From the NCBI RefSeq assembly GCF_024586915.1, contig NZ_JANBVS010000002.1, forward strand, positions 186,001 through 250,000: DNA of 64,000 nucleotides, written 5' to 3'. Shown in pieces: positions 53,718-63,580 of this stretch. Position numbers and translations under genes: made by a program. The DNA comes from Bradyrhizobium sp. SRS-191. GTDB taxonomy: Bacteria > Pseudomonadota > Alphaproteobacteria > Rhizobiales > Xanthobacteraceae. Numbering within the stretch: the first letter of the stretch is position 1; each line of letters starts with the position of its first letter. A model generated the notes under the pieces. That model ran no database searches. It had not been told where the DNA came from and saw nothing but the letters and a program-made list of their open reading frames with translations.

Positions 53718-56700
53718 TTACTCCGCCGCTTCCTTGACCGGCCCTGCCGCCGCGGTCTCCGGCTCGTGCTCGATATGCGCGCGGCCCCAGCGCGAGAAGG
53801 CGTTGTTGACTTTGTCGAGATAGAGATAGATCACCGGCGTGGTGAACAGCGTCAGCATCTGGCTGACGATCAGGCCGCCGACCATGGCGTAGCCGAGCGG
53901 CTGGCGGATCTCCGAGCCGGTGCCGTTGCCGAGCATCAAGGGCACGCCGCCGAGCAGCGCGGCCATCGTCGTCATCATGATCGGGCGGAAGCGGAGCAGG
54001 GCGGCCTGGCGAATCGACTGCTCCGGCGCCAGATGCTGGTCGCGCTCCGCCGCGATGGCGAAGTCGACCATCATGATGCCGTTCTTCTTCACGATGCCGA
54101 TCAGCAGGATGACACCGATCAGAGCAATGAGGCTGAACTCGTAGCCGAATGCCATCAGGATCGCGAGTGCGCCGACGCCGGCCGAGGGCAGGGTCGAGAG
54201 AATCGTGATCGGGTGGATGTAGCTCTCGTAGAGGATGCCGAGGATCAGATAGACCACGACGAGCGCCGCGAGGATCAGGAGCGGCACGGTCGACAGCGAT
54301 TGCTGGAACGCCTGCGCGGTGCCCTGGAAGCTCGAGTTCAAGGTCGTCGGCGCACCCATCTCGACCATCGCGCGCTGGACGGCATCGGTCGCCTGGCCGA
54401 GCGCAACGCCCTGGGCGAGGTTGAAGCTGATCGTGATCGAGGGGAACTGGCCCTGGTGGCTGATCGAGAGCGGCTTGACCGGCACCGTCGTCCAGCTGGC
54501 GAAGGTCGACAGCGGCACCTGGTCGCCGGTGGTCGGCGACTTCACATAGAGCTTGTTCAGCGTGTCGAGATTGCCCTGCAGCTCGGGGAGGATCTCCAGG
54601 ATGACGCGGTAGGAGTTGAGCTGGGTGAAGTACTGCGCGACCTGGCGCTGCCCGAAGGCGTCGTACAGCGTGTCGTCGATCAGCTGCGGCGAGATGCCGT
54701 AGCGCGAGGCGGTGTCGCGGTTGATGACGAGCTGCACCGTGGTGCCGTCGGCCTGCTGGTCGGTGGCGACGTCGCGCAGCTGCGGCAGCGCGCGCATCTT
54801 TTCCAGGATCTTCGGCGCCCATTCGTTGAGCTCGGAAAGATTCGGGTCCTGCAAGGTGAACTCGAATTGGGTGCGTGACGGCCGCCCGCCGAGGCGGATG
54901 TCCTGGGCCGCCTGCATGTAGAGGCGAGCGCCCTCGACCTTCTCGAGCTGCGGCCGCAGGCGGGCGATGATCTGCTGCGCCGTGGCGTCACGCTCCTCGC
55001 GCGGCTTCAGCGTGATGAACATGTTGCCGTTGTTGCCGGCGCGGCCGGAGCCGCCGATGTTCATCGCGATGCTGGCGACGTCGTGATCGGCCATCACGAT
55101 CTTGGCGAGCGCCTCCTGGCGCGACTGCATGGCCTTGAACGAGATGTCCTGCGAGGCCTCGGAGGTGGCGGTGATCAGGCCGACGTCCTGCTGCGGAAAG
55201 AAGCCCTTGGGGATCAGAATGAACAAATAGACCGACAGGCCCAGCGTGGCGAAGAACACCATGAGGGTGGCGAAGCGCCAGCGCAGCGCGACGTCGAGGC
55301 CCTTCTCATAGGCCCGCAGCATCGCGTCGAACGCGGCCTCGCTCCACTGGTAGAACTTGCCGTGCTGAGCGGCGTGCTCGTTGCGCAGGAAGCGCGAGGC
55401 CATCATCGGCGTCAGCGTCAGCGACACGAACATCGAGACGAAGATGGTCATCGCCAGCACCACCGCGAACTCGCGGAACAGGCGGCCGATGATGCCGCCC
55501 ATCAAGAGCAGCGGGATCAGCACCGCGACCAGCGAGATCGAGATCGAGACGATGGTGAAGCCGATCTCCTTGGCGCCCTTATAGGCGGCGGCCATCGGCG
55601 TCTCGCCTTCCTCGACATAGCGCGAGATGTTCTCGAGCATGACGATGGCGTCGTCGACCACGAAGCCGACCGCGATGGTCAGCGCCATCAGCGACAGATT
55701 GTCGAGCGTATAGCCGACGCCCCACATCATGGCGCAGGCCCCCAGCAGCGCCAGCGGCACCGTGATGGTCGGGATCACCGTCGCCCAGAAGCTGCGCAGG
55801 AAAATGAAGATGACCATCACCACCAGGAAAATGGTGAGGATGAGCGTGAACTGGACGTCCTCGACGGCGGCGCGGATGGTCGTGGTGCGGTCGGAGATGA
55901 CGTCGATCTTGATCGCCGGCGGGATCGCCGCGACGAGCCGCGGCAGCAGCCCCTTGATGCGGTCGACGGTCTCGATGACGTTGGCGCCGGGCTGCTTGAA
56001 GATCACCAGGAACACGCCGCGCGTGCCGTTGGCCCAGGCGGCCTGCTTGGCGTCCTCGGCTGCCGAAACCGCCTTGCCGATGTCGCGGATCCGCAACGGG
56101 CCGCCATTGCGGTAGGCGATGATGACGTCGTTCCAGTCCTTGGCGTCGGTCAGCTGGTCGTTGGCGTAGATCGTATAGGCGCGCCGCTCGCCGTCGATGT
56201 TGCCCTTGGGCGCATCGACTGTGGTGATGGCGATCTGGCTGCGCACGTCCTCCATCGACAGGCCCTTGGCGACGAGCTTGGCCGGGTCGATCTGGATGCG
56301 GATGGACGGCTTCTGCTGGCCGCCGATGATGACCTGGGCGACACCCGAGATCTGGCTGATCTGCTGGGCGAGGCCGGCGTCGACCGCGTCGCTGACGGTG
56401 GTCAGCGGCAGCGTCTCGGAGGTCGCCGACAGCAGCAGGATCGGGGAATCCGCCGGGTTGACCTTGCGGTAGGTCGGCGGCGACGGCAGGTTCTTCGGCA
56501 GCTGGCCGGACGCCGCGTTGATCGCGCCCTGGACGTCGTTGGCGGCGCCGTCGATGTTGCGGTTGAGATCGAACTGGATGGTGATCGCGGCGGTGCCCAG
56601 GTAGCTCGTCGACGTCATCTGGGCGATGCCGGGGATCTGGGCGAACTGCCGCTCCAGCGGCTGGGCGACCGAGGTCGCCATGGTCTCGGGACTGCCGCCG

Positions 56701-56864
56701 GGCAGGTTGGCCGTCACCTGGATGGTCGGGAAGTCGACCTGCGGCAGCGGCGCAACGGGCAGCAGCGGATAGGCGACGAGACCGATGAACAGGATCCCCG
56801 CCATCAGCAGCGAGGTGCCGATGGGGTATTTGATGAAGGGTGCCGAGATGCCGCCGCCGTTCAT
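53718..56864 (-). CDS. RND multidrug efflux transporter, inner-membrane pump
   Basis: 1048 residues, full-length HAE-1 family (AcrB/MdtB/MdtC-like). Twelve helices with two large periplasmic loops. Proton-relay region is seen as GFVVDDAIVMLENISRY (about 400) and the later GIVKKNGIMMVDFAIAAERDQHLAPEQSIRQAALLRFRPIMMTT. The start overlaps the adaptor stop (ATGA). It works with the adaptor and an outer-membrane channel not encoded here. The MdtB/C resemblance rests on motif feel only. Confidence 0.93.
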   Translation of the reverse strand: MNGGGISAPFIKYPIGTSLLMAGILFIGLVAYPLLPVAPLPQVDFPTIQVTANLPGGSPETMATSVAQPLERQFAQIPGIAQMTSTSYLGTAAITIQFDLNRNIDGAANDVQGAINAASGQLPKNLPSPPTYRKVNPADSPILLLSATSETLPLTTVSDAVDAGLAQQISQISGVAQVIIGGQQKPSIRIQIDPAKLVAKGLSMEDVRSQIAITTVDAPKGNIDGERRAYTIYANDQLTDAKDWNDVIIAYRNGGPLRIRDIGKAVSAAEDAKQAAWANGTRGVFLVIFKQPGANVIETVDRIKGLLPRLVAAIPPAIKIDVISDRTTTIRAAVEDVQFTLILTIFLVVMVIFIFLRSFWATVIPTITVPLALLGACAMMWGVGYTLDNLSLMALTIAVGFVVDDAIVMLENISRYVEEGETPMAAAYKGAKEIGFTIVSISISLVAVLIPLLLMGGIIGRLFREFAVVLAMTIFVSMFVSLTLTPMMASRFLRNEHAAQHGKFYQWSEAAFDAMLRAYEKGLDVALRWRFATLMVFFATLGLSVYLFILIPKGFFPQQDVGLITATSEASQDISFKAMQSRQEALAKIVMADHDVASIAMNIGGSGRAGNNGNMFITLKPREERDATAQQIIARLRPQLEKVEGARLYMQAAQDIRLGGRPSRTQFEFTLQDPNLSELNEWAPKILEKMRALPQLRDVATDQQADGTTVQLVINRDTASRYGISPQLIDDTLYDAFGQRQVAQYFTQLNSYRVILEILPELQGNLDTLNKLYVKSPTTGDQVPLSTFASWTTVPVKPLSISHQGQFPSITISFNLAQGVALGQATDAVQRAMVEMGAPTTLNSSFQGTAQAFQQSLSTVPLLILAALVVVYLILGILYESYIHPITILSTLPSAGVGALAILMAFGYEFSLIALIGVILLIGIVKKNGIMMVDFAIAAERDQHLAPEQSIRQAALLRFRPIMMTTMAALLGGVPLMLGNGTGSEIRQPLGYAMVGGLIVSQMLTLFTTPVIYLYLDKVNNAFSRWGRAHIEHEPETAAAGPVKEAAE

Positions 56865-58042
56865 TCCTGCCGGACCTTAGCTGGGGCCGGCTCCGAGCTG
56901 GCCACCGCGGTGGTCACGAGCGAGCCAGGCTGTACTTTGAATTGACCGCCCGTGATCACCTGCTGCCCTGGGGTGAGACCTTCTTCGACGACCGTGCGGC
57001 CATCGATCGAGGCGCCCACCTTCACCTTGCGCAGCTCGGCCTTGTTCTCCGGGCTCACGGTGTAGGAGTAGAGCCCGTTGGTGGAGTGCTGGACGGCGTC
57101 GTCGGGAACCACCGTGGCGTCCTTCAGCGTCCGCACCAGGAGCCGCGTCGAGACCGACTGACCCGGCCACAGCGTGTGCTCCTTGTTGTCGAACACCGCC
57201 TTCAGCCGGATTGTTCCACTGGTCGTGTCGACCTGGTTGTTGACGACCATCAGCTTGCCCTCGGCGAGTTGCTTCTTGCCGTCGGTCGTGAAAGCGATGA
57301 CCTTCAGAGGCGCCGTCTTCTGCGCCTCGTTGATGTAGGGCAGCTGCTCCTCCGGCGCGGTGAAGATCACCGCGATCGGCTCGATCTGCGCGATCGAGAC
57401 GATGCCGGTCTGGCTCGATGCGTTGACGATGTTGCCGATGTCGACCTGGCGCAGGCCGGCGACGCCGGAGATCGGCGCCTTGACCTGAGTATAGCCGAGC
57501 TGGGTCTGGGCATTGGCGATGGCGGCGTCGTCCGCAGCGATCTGCGCCGTCAGCTGCGCGACGGTGGAGCGCTGCGTGTCCTGCTGCTGCCGCGTCGCGA
57601 ACTCGCCGAGCTTGGTCGTGCGCTGCAGATCGAGATTGGCGTTGTTGAGATTGGCCTCGTCCTGGGCGCGCTTGGCCTTGGCCTGATCGAGCGCGGCCTG
57701 GAACGGGCGCGGATCGATCTCCACCAGGAGGTCGCCTTCCTTCACCAGCTGGCCTTCGGTAAAGGCGATCTTGTCGATCTGGCCGTCGACGCGGGTACGG
57801 ACCTGGACGGTGTTGAAGCCCTGCACGGTCCCGAGCCCGGTGAGGAAGACCTGGAAGTCCGTCTTCTCGACCGGCACGACCGACACGCGAACAGCCGGCG
57901 GGCGGGTGGATTTCTGCGCAGCCGCCGTCTTGGCGGCATTCGCGTCCTGATAACGCTGCCAGCCGTAATAGCCGCCGCCGCCAAGGGCCGCGAGCAACAG
58001 GATCCAGGTGATGGTTCGTGATGTCTTCATGCTGGCCCACAT
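56861..58042 (-). CDS. RND efflux periplasmic adaptor
   Basis: 393 residues from the ATG at 58042; another ATG at 58030 (MKTSRTITWILLLAALGGG) is equally possible, and a longer frame to 58186 is not coding. Single N-terminal anchor helix, then the barrel-sandwich halves (VQVRTRVDGQIDKIAFTEGQLVKEGDLLVEIDPRPF and TQVKAPISGVAGLRQVDIGNIV) around a coiled hairpin, and the beta-barrel and membrane-proximal domains at the end. It is coupled to the RND pump and divergent from a MarR gene. Confidence 0.92.
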   Translation of the reverse strand: MWASMKTSRTITWILLLAALGGGGYYGWQRYQDANAAKTAAAQKSTRPPAVRVSVVPVEKTDFQVFLTGLGTVQGFNTVQVRTRVDGQIDKIAFTEGQLVKEGDLLVEIDPRPFQAALDQAKAKRAQDEANLNNANLDLQRTTKLGEFATRQQQDTQRSTVAQLTAQIAADDAAIANAQTQLGYTQVKAPISGVAGLRQVDIGNIVNASSQTGIVSIAQIEPIAVIFTAPEEQLPYINEAQKTAPLKVIAFTTDGKKQLAEGKLMVVNNQVDTTSGTIRLKAVFDNKEHTLWPGQSVSTRLLVRTLKDATVVPDDAVQHSTNGLYSYTVSPENKAELRKVKVGASIDGRTVVEEGLTPGQQVITGGQFKVQPGSLVTTAVASSEPAPAKVRQE

Positions 58043-58113
58043 GCTGAGGCGGACAGGATAACGGGTCTTTAAAGCCGTTCCCAGCAGCCTAGATATAGTA
58101 CGCACGCAATTAA

Positions 58114-58125
58114 TGTGTAAACACA
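58114..58125. promoter_or_regulatory. Candidate MarR operator between the RND operon and marR
   Basis: TGTGT-AA-ACACA (58114-58125) is a small dyad in an AT-rich stretch of the 158-base divergent intergenic region (ATATAGTA lies just to the left). Likely to overlap both promoters. No direct proof. Confidence 0.4.
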
Positions 58126-58200
58126 CGAGCGCTTGGCCGAACCTAAACAATTGGCAAGCTTCGCGGGTGCGATCACAAGACTTCACGGGAGGTCACGGCC

Positions 58201-58680
58201 ATGTCGCTCGACGACAGACGTCAGCTGATCGCGCAGCTTGTCGAAAGCTCGCGCATTCTCCGCAACTATATTGATCATCGTGCCAAGCAGCGCGGCACGA
58301 CGCGCGCGCAATGGGTGGTGTTGTTTCGGCTCCGCGCGCAGGAGGGGTTGTCGCAGGTCGACCTCGCGGATGTGCTCGAACTGCAGCCGATCTCGCTGGT
58401 GCGGCTGCTCGACAGGCTTGTGGAGCAGGGATTGCTGGAGCGCAGGCATGATCCGAGGGATCGCCGCGCGAATCGGCTGTATCTCACCGCCGCGGGCCGG
58501 GAGCTTGCCGACAGTCTCGACGAGGTGCGCGACGCGGTCGCGACCGACGTGCTGCACGACATCCCGGACGCCGCAGTGACCTCCTGCCTCGCCACGCTGC
58601 GCGAGCTGAAGGAGCGCATCAAGGCGCTGTCCGAAACCAAGGCCGGCATCGCGGTCAAATCGCCGGGGGCGCTCGGATAG
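58201..58680 (+). CDS. MarR-family regulator
   Basis: 159 residues, GGGAGGTC just upstream of the ATG. Winged helix with GLSQVDLADVLELQPISLVRLLDRLVEQGLLERRHDPRDRRANRLYLT (about 50-98). Divergent from the RND adaptor and pump, so most likely their local repressor. Confidence 0.92.
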   Translation: MSLDDRRQLIAQLVESSRILRNYIDHRAKQRGTTRAQWVVLFRLRAQEGLSQVDLADVLELQPISLVRLLDRLVEQGLLERRHDPRDRRANRLYLTAAGRELADSLDEVRDAVATDVLHDIPDAAVTSCLATLRELKERIKALSETKAGIAVKSPGALG

Positions 58681-58998
58681 GCGTTCTTCCGATCCAGAGT
58701 TGCGTTTCCGCAGTGAGACATCCTGAGTGCGAAAAAGCCGGAGAATCGAGCGTTCGCGTGCGAGCGGCGTGCACCGGTCCTTTGTGTCGAAGCCCGGATG
58801 ATCGCAGACAGGCCGCCGCGCCGTCGGCCGACCTATTGTCGCCGTCTTGTCGCGCCCGATGAGAGCTGATTAGAAGCGTCGATGTCGGCGGCTCGATGAT
58901 GCCGACGGGCAAGCGCGCGTTTTCAACCAGAGCAGGGCAGCGTCGGCCGGTGAAGGCAACGACGCGCCGTGCGGCCACAATGAGATGGGAAGCTTTCG
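58681..58998. other. Intergenic region, nothing recognised
   Basis: About 318 bases between the MarR gene and the small helical protein. A leftward open frame of about 107 codons exists here but has no family or composition support and overlaps the MarR gene end. No RNA gene or repeat is seen. Confidence 0.45.
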
Positions 58999-59259
58999 AT
59001 GGAAGAACTCAACGGCAAGATGCTCGCGTGCCAGATCCTGGTGACCGGCCTGATTGCGCGCGTCGCCAACGAGCAGCGCGATCCCTTGCGCTTCCTCACC
59101 GATTTTCGCGATGAGATCAGGGCGGTCGTCAACGGCGTGCGGATTGCGGGTGTCGACGATTCGGATCGCGTGCGGGCGGTCGCGGTGCAGACCGTGGACG
59201 AGCTGTTCTCGCTGATGAAGCCGCCGAGCAGCGACGAGCCGGCCGGCCCCGCGAGCTGA
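58999..59259 (+). CDS. Small cytoplasmic helical protein, 86 residues
   Basis: MEELNGKMLACQILVTGLIARVANEQRDPLRFLTDFRDEIRAVVNGVRIAGVDDSDRVRAVAVQTVDELFSLMK... reads as four amphipathic helices. No signal peptide or membrane segment. Not recognised. Composition is regular and free of the Arg/Pro excess of shadow frames. It lies between the MarR gene and the iron-uptake unit and shows no link to either. Confidence 0.6.
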   Translation: MEELNGKMLACQILVTGLIARVANEQRDPLRFLTDFRDEIRAVVNGVRIAGVDDSDRVRAVAVQTVDELFSLMKPPSSDEPAGPAS

Positions 59260-59342
59260 GATGTGAGGCGTCTCGACAACAGCGCGAGTGCAATCGCGCT
59301 GTTTAGAACGATTTCAAGTTCCTCCCGGTTATTAGTTGAACG

Positions 59343-59360
59343 TTTTTAGAATTGTTTTGA
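59343..59360. promoter_or_regulatory. AT-rich element upstream of the TonB-dependent receptor
   Basis: TTTTTAGAATTGTTTTGA sits in an AT-rich patch about 185 bases before the receptor start. TTTAGAA resembles half of the Irr/ICE-type iron-control motif of rhizobia, but the second half is poor. Iron control of this unit is expected from its gene content. This site is a weak candidate. Confidence 0.25.
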
Positions 59361-59544
59361 TCTGGAACTATTCAAGGCCAAATTAGGGCTCCTCAAATTG
59401 ACCCCCTGAAACACGCCCGATACCAACGACACATCGTCGCGCTGCGAGTGATCCGCGATCGCGATGTGGAATGAAAAATCTGGGGCGCGTGAAAACAAAA
59501 TGGGACAGGTGAGAGCACCGCGTTCGCTGCGCGAGGGCGCAGCG

Positions 59545-61920
59545 ATGAATGTCATGGACGGACGAGGCGAGGGGCCTTCCGTCACCAAAGTATCGGCCAT
59601 CGCAGGATTGATGGCGGTGGCGTCGGTGTCGGGGGCCGAAGCCCAGCCCGCTTCCGATCTCCCGCCGGTCAATGTCGATGCGCCGGTCGCGCGCGCCAAG
59701 CCCACGTCCTCCAAGCCGAGTGCCGAGCAGGTTCGCGCGCGCAATGCGCTGCGCCGCGCGGCGACCCGCCAGCAGGGGGCGCAGCAGGCTGCCGTGGCCT
59801 TCCCGAACGCCGGCGGGCTTTCCGCGCCCGACGCCAACCCCTATGCTGATGCTGCCGAGCCCTACAAGGTCAACCGCGTCCAGGCCTCGGGCAAGTTCCC
59901 CGAGCCGCTCTTGAACACGCCGAAGACGATCACGGTGATGAGCAAGGAGGTGCTGCAGGACAAGCACGTCACGGCGCTCAAGGAGATCGGCCGCTCGACT
60001 GCCGGCGTCACGCTGGGCTCGGGCGAGGGCGGCAACGCGTTCGGCGACCGCTTCTTCATCCGCGGCTTCGATGCCCGTAACGACGTCTTCATCGACGGCA
60101 TCCGCGATCCCGCGGTGTCGATCCGCGAGAACTTCTTCACCGAGCAGATCGAGATCCTGCGCGGTCCGGCCTCGTCCTATGCGGGACGCGGCACCGCCGG
60201 CGGCGCCATCAACATCGTCACCAAGCAGGCGGGCGACACCAATTTCAAGCGCATGGACACCGAGTTCGGCACCGACCAGCAGAAGCGTGTCACGCTCGAC
60301 GTCAACCAGGTGATCTCGCCGACCGTCTCGGTGCGCACCGGCGGCGTGTTCCAGGACTCCAACGTCGCGGGACGCAACTTCGTCACCGACGATCGCTGGG
60401 GCGCGTTCCTCTCCACCAAGTGGACGCCGACCGAGGATCTCAAGTTCACCACCAACTACGTCCATACCGACCTCTCCGGCTACCCGGATTTCGGCGTGCC
60501 CTACTACAAGCAGGGCAACGTCCCGGTGACGTCGGCCGGCATTCCGCGCGGCACCTGGTACGGCTTCCTCAACCGCGACTTCCAGGCCGCGCGGCAGGAT
60601 TTCGGCACCGCCACGGCCGAGTACAAGGTCAACGAGGCGATCACGCTCACCAGCAAGTTCCGCGGTGAAAACTCGGTTCTGAACTACATTGGTACGCTGC
60701 CGCAGAACCCGAACACCACCAGCCCGAACCCGCTGCTCTGGACCACCACGGCGAGCGCGCAGAGCCGCTATCAGACCGTCGACGTCTGGGCCAACCAGAA
60801 CGACGCCACGTTCAAGCTCGATACCTGGGGCGTGAAGCACACCGCGGTGCTCGGCACGGAGTTCTCGAACGAGAACATCTCGATCGACCGCTACACCGGC
60901 CTGGCGTCGGAGCTGTTCGGCGGGGGCTCGACCAGCTCGGGCGCGGTCACCGGCGTCAACGTTTACTCGCCGCAATACACCAACATCCCGTTCAGCACGG
61001 TCCCGTCGCTGTCCGGCAACCCCACGCGGTATGGCGTCAACACCAATAGCGTCTACGTGATGGACACGGCGAACTGGCGAGACACCATCATCCTGAATGG
61101 TGGCGTCCGCTACGACGGCTACAACATGAGCTCGTCCACCAACTCGCCGAAATATCTCAAGATGAACGCCGACCTGGTGAACTACAACGTCGGCCTGGTC
61201 TACAAGCCGATGCCGATCGGCAGCATCTACGCGGCCTATGCGACCTCGGCCAATCCGTTCGGCTCCGAGCTCGACGCCACCGGAACCGATTACGGCGGCG
61301 TCCCCGCCAATACCGCCATTCTGCTCGGGCCGGAGCGCAACAAGGCGGCCGAGCTCGGCACCAAATGGGAGCTGGTCGATCGTCACCTCCTGGTGTCCGG
61401 TGCGCTGTTCCAGACCACCAAGGACAATGCGCGCGAGACGGTCAACAGCGTCCTCACCTCGGGCGCGGCGTATCGTATCCAGGGCATCGATATCGAAGCG
61501 GAAGGCAAGCTCACCGACCGCTGGAGCATCTTCGGCGGCCTGGTGCTGATGCAGTCCAAGGTCACGCAGAGCGGTATCTCCTCCAATATCGGCCTGCAGC
61601 TTGCCAACATCGCGCACCAGTCCTTCAGCATGCTGTCGAAGTACAAGCTCGACAATGGCTGGGAGATCGGCGGCCAGGCGGTGTACCGCTCCAAGGTCTA
61701 TGGCGGTACCTTCGCAGCCAACACCGGCAACGAGCTGCCGAGCTACTGGCGGTTCGATGCGTTCGTGGAAAAGAAGATCGACAAGAACTGGACGATGAAG
61801 CTCTACGCCCAGAACCTGACCAACAAGCTCTACTACGACACGCTGTATCGGAGCGCGGTGCCGTTCGTCGCCGTGGCCCCGGGCCGCGCCTTCTACATCG
61901 TGACAACTGCGAAGTTCTGA
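59545..61920 (+). CDS. TonB-dependent siderophore receptor
   Basis: 791 residues from the ATG at 59545, with a purine-rich GCGAGGG upstream; in-frame starts at 59500 and 59464 are possible. Signal peptide ends at GAEAQ. The plug domain starts near 110 ([75 protein letters not shown]), the classic siderophore-receptor pattern with [28 protein letters not shown] 22-strand barrel follows and ends with the outer-membrane terminal Phe (FYIVTTAKF). The pattern resembles catecholate receptors such as Fiu. Its partner genes piuC, exbB and exbD follow. Confidence 0.93.
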   Translation: MNVMDGRGEGPSVTKVSAIAGLMAVASVSGAEAQPASDLPPVNVDAPVARAKPTSSKPSAEQVRARNALRRAATRQQGAQQAAVAFPNAGGLSAPDANPYADAAEPYKVNRVQASGKFPEPLLNTPKTITVMSKEVLQDKHVTALKEIGRSTAGVTLGSGEGGNAFGDRFFIRGFDARNDVFIDGIRDPAVSIRENFFTEQIEILRGPASSYAGRGTAGGAINIVTKQAGDTNFKRMDTEFGTDQQKRVTLDVNQVISPTVSVRTGGVFQDSNVAGRNFVTDDRWGAFLSTKWTPTEDLKFTTNYVHTDLSGYPDFGVPYYKQGNVPVTSAGIPRGTWYGFLNRDFQAARQDFGTATAEYKVNEAITLTSKFRGENSVLNYIGTLPQNPNTTSPNPLLWTTTASAQSRYQTVDVWANQNDATFKLDTWGVKHTAVLGTEFSNENISIDRYTGLASELFGGGSTSSGAVTGVNVYSPQYTNIPFSTVPSLSGNPTRYGVNTNSVYVMDTANWRDTIILNGGVRYDGYNMSSSTNSPKYLKMNADLVNYNVGLVYKPMPIGSIYAAYATSANPFGSELDATGTDYGGVPANTAILLGPERNKAAELGTKWELVDRHLLVSGALFQTTKDNARETVNSVLTSGAAYRIQGIDIEAEGKLTDRWSIFGGLVLMQSKVTQSGISSNIGLQLANIAHQSFSMLSKYKLDNGWEIGGQAVYRSKVYGGTFAANTGNELPSYWRFDAFVEKKIDKNWTMKLYAQNLTNKLYYDTLYRSAVPFVAVAPGRAFYIVTTAKF

Positions 61921-61922
61921 TC

Positions 61923-62612
61923 ATGCTGATCTGCATCCCGGACGTTCTGTCCAAAGACGAGGTCGCCGACTTCCGCCGCATCATGGATGCGGCGGAGTGG
62001 GAGGACGGCCGCTCGACGGCCGGGGCGCAGTCGGCCATGGTCAAGCGCAACGAGCAGTTGCCGCCGGACGGCGAGGCGGCGCGTGTGCTGGGCCAGCGCG
62101 TCATCAGTGCGTTGACGAAGAACCCGCGCTTCCTGTCGGCGGCGATCCCGCTGCAGATCTTTCCGCCCTTGTTCAATCGCTATGCGGCCTCGCGCGGCGA
62201 CCATTTCGGCATCCATGTCGACAATGCCGTGCGCGGCGATCCGTTGACAGGGCTTCGCATCCGCACCGATCTGTCGATGACGCTGTTCCTGGCCGAGCCC
62301 GACACGTATGACGGTGGCGAGCTTGTGATCGAGGACACCTACGGATCGCACGAAGTCAAGTTGCCCGCAGGGCATGCGGTGCTGTATCCGTCATCGAGCC
62401 TTCATATGGTCACGCCGGTGACGAGAGGCGCCCGGGTCGCCTCTTTTTTCTGGATGCAGAGCATGATACGGGATGCCCATGTCCGGAGCATGATCTTCGA
62501 TCTGGACACGGCGATCCAGAGCTTGGCGGAACGCCTCGGGAGGGACGATCCCGATGCGGTCAAGCTGACCGGCATCTATCACAATCTGATCCGGCAATGG
62601 GCCGAGGTTTAG
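61923..62612 (+). CDS. piuC: Fe(II)/2-oxoglutarate dioxygenase, PiuC/YbiX type
   Basis: 229 residues from the ATG at 61923, two bases after the receptor stop. PKHD-type hydroxylase: iron ligands His98-x-Asp100 ([10 protein letters not shown]) and His161 ([14 protein letters not shown]), with Arg171 for 2-oxoglutarate. It is typically paired with Fiu-like receptors and with exbB/exbD in proteobacteria. Its exact substrate is unresolved; it may process the siderophore or the receptor. Confidence 0.93.
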   Translation: MLICIPDVLSKDEVADFRRIMDAAEWEDGRSTAGAQSAMVKRNEQLPPDGEAARVLGQRVISALTKNPRFLSAAIPLQIFPPLFNRYAASRGDHFGIHVDNAVRGDPLTGLRIRTDLSMTLFLAEPDTYDGGELVIEDTYGSHEVKLPAGHAVLYPSSSLHMVTPVTRGARVASFFWMQSMIRDAHVRSMIFDLDTAIQSLAERLGRDDPDAVKLTGIYHNLIRQWAEV

Positions 62613-62623
62613 TGGGCCGAGAT

Positions 62624-63574
62624 ATGATGACATCGTTCCTCGCAAGGTTTGCAATCGTCCTGTCATTTCTGACTGTTTCAGCCGTCACCCCCGCGGGCGC
62701 GCAGCAGGTCGGCCAGCCGGCGCCGTCCGCGCCGGCGATCTCGACGGAGGTGTCGGCGCAGCCGGCACCAAGCCAGCCTGCATCTGGCCAGCCTGCCTCT
62801 GGCCAGCCTGCGGCGCAGATGCCGGCGACCGCCGAAAGCGGCGCTGCGCGCGCTGGCAAGGCGGTTGCCACCGGGCTCGACGAGCTGTCGCCGCTCGGCA
62901 TGTTCCTCAAGGCCGACATGATCGTCAAAGCGGTGATGATCGCGCTGGCGCTGGCCTCGGTCGCGAGCTGGACGATCCTGATTGCCAAGAGCATCGAGTT
63001 CTCCGTGCTGCGCGGTCGTCTCACGGCTGCGCTGCGCAAGCTGACGGCCGCAAAGTCGCTCGCCGAGGCGCAGCTCGCGCTGGGGCAAGGAAACAGCGCG
63101 AAGAACGTCGCCTCGACGCTGCTGCATGCTGCGATCTCGGAAGCGCGTCTGTCGGCCGGGCTGAACAGCGACGAGGGCATCAAGGAGCGCGCGGCCTCGA
63201 GCTTCACGGAGATCGTTCGCGCCGAGGCGCGCCGCGTCCGCGTCGGCATGGGCCTGCTCGCCACCGTCGGCGCGATCTCGCCCTTCGTCGGCCTGTTCGG
63301 CACCGTCTGGGGCATCATGAACAGCTTCATCGGCATTTCCAAATCGCAGACCACCAACCTCGCGGTGGTTGCGCCTGGCATCGCCGAGGCGCTGCTGGCG
63401 ACCGCGATCGGCCTTGCGGCGGCGATCCCGGCGGTCATCATCTACAATCACTTTTCACGCGTCACGAAGGGCTATCTCGAGCTCGTCAGCCGCGCCTCGG
63501 GCGCCACCGGGCGGCTGCTGTCGCGCGATCTCGATCGCAGCCACATGAGCGTCCACGCGCGCGCGGCGGAGTAG
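62624..63574 (+). CDS. exbB: TonB-system protein ExbB
   Basis: 316 residues from the ATG at 62624. Signal sequence [28 protein letters not shown], then a Pro/Gln-rich periplasmic stretch (about 28-65) that includes a repeat [13 protein letters not shown]. Three membrane helices follow: [25 protein letters not shown], then [24 protein letters not shown], then [25 protein letters not shown]. This is the ExbB layout. It forms the proton-driven complex with ExbD and TonB for the receptor upstream. Confidence 0.93.
   Translation: MMTSFLARFAIVLSFLTVSAVTPAGAQQVGQPAPSAPAISTEVSAQPAPSQPASGQPASGQPAAQMPATAESGAARAGKAVATGLDELSPLGMFLKADMIVKAVMIALALASVASWTILIAKSIEFSVLRGRLTAALRKLTAAKSLAEAQLALGQGNSAKNVASTLLHAAISEARLSAGLNSDEGIKERAASSFTEIVRAEARRVRVGMGLLATVGAISPFVGLFGTVWGIMNSFIGISKSQTTNLAVVAPGIAEALLATAIGLAAAIPAVIIYNHFSRVTKGYLELVSRASGATGRLLSRDLDRSHMSVHARAAE
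62773..62811 (+). repeat. 15-bp tandem repeat within exbB
   Basis: CCAGCCTGC(A/C)TCTGG occurs at 62773-62787 and 62788-62802, and a third partial unit runs to 62811. It encodes [13 protein letters not shown] in the proline-rich stretch. In-frame, so unit gain or loss would keep the gene intact. Confidence 0.8.
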
Positions 63575-63580
63575 CAGGCG

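Noticed and set aside
55083..56945. A rightward frame of about 620 codons opposite the RND pump
   Set aside because: Antisense to the pump and adaptor genes; composition rich in Arg, Asp and His without motifs.
58655..58978. A leftward 107-codon frame after the MarR gene
   Set aside because: It overlaps the MarR 3' end, has high Arg/Ala/Pro content, and has no ribosome site or family.
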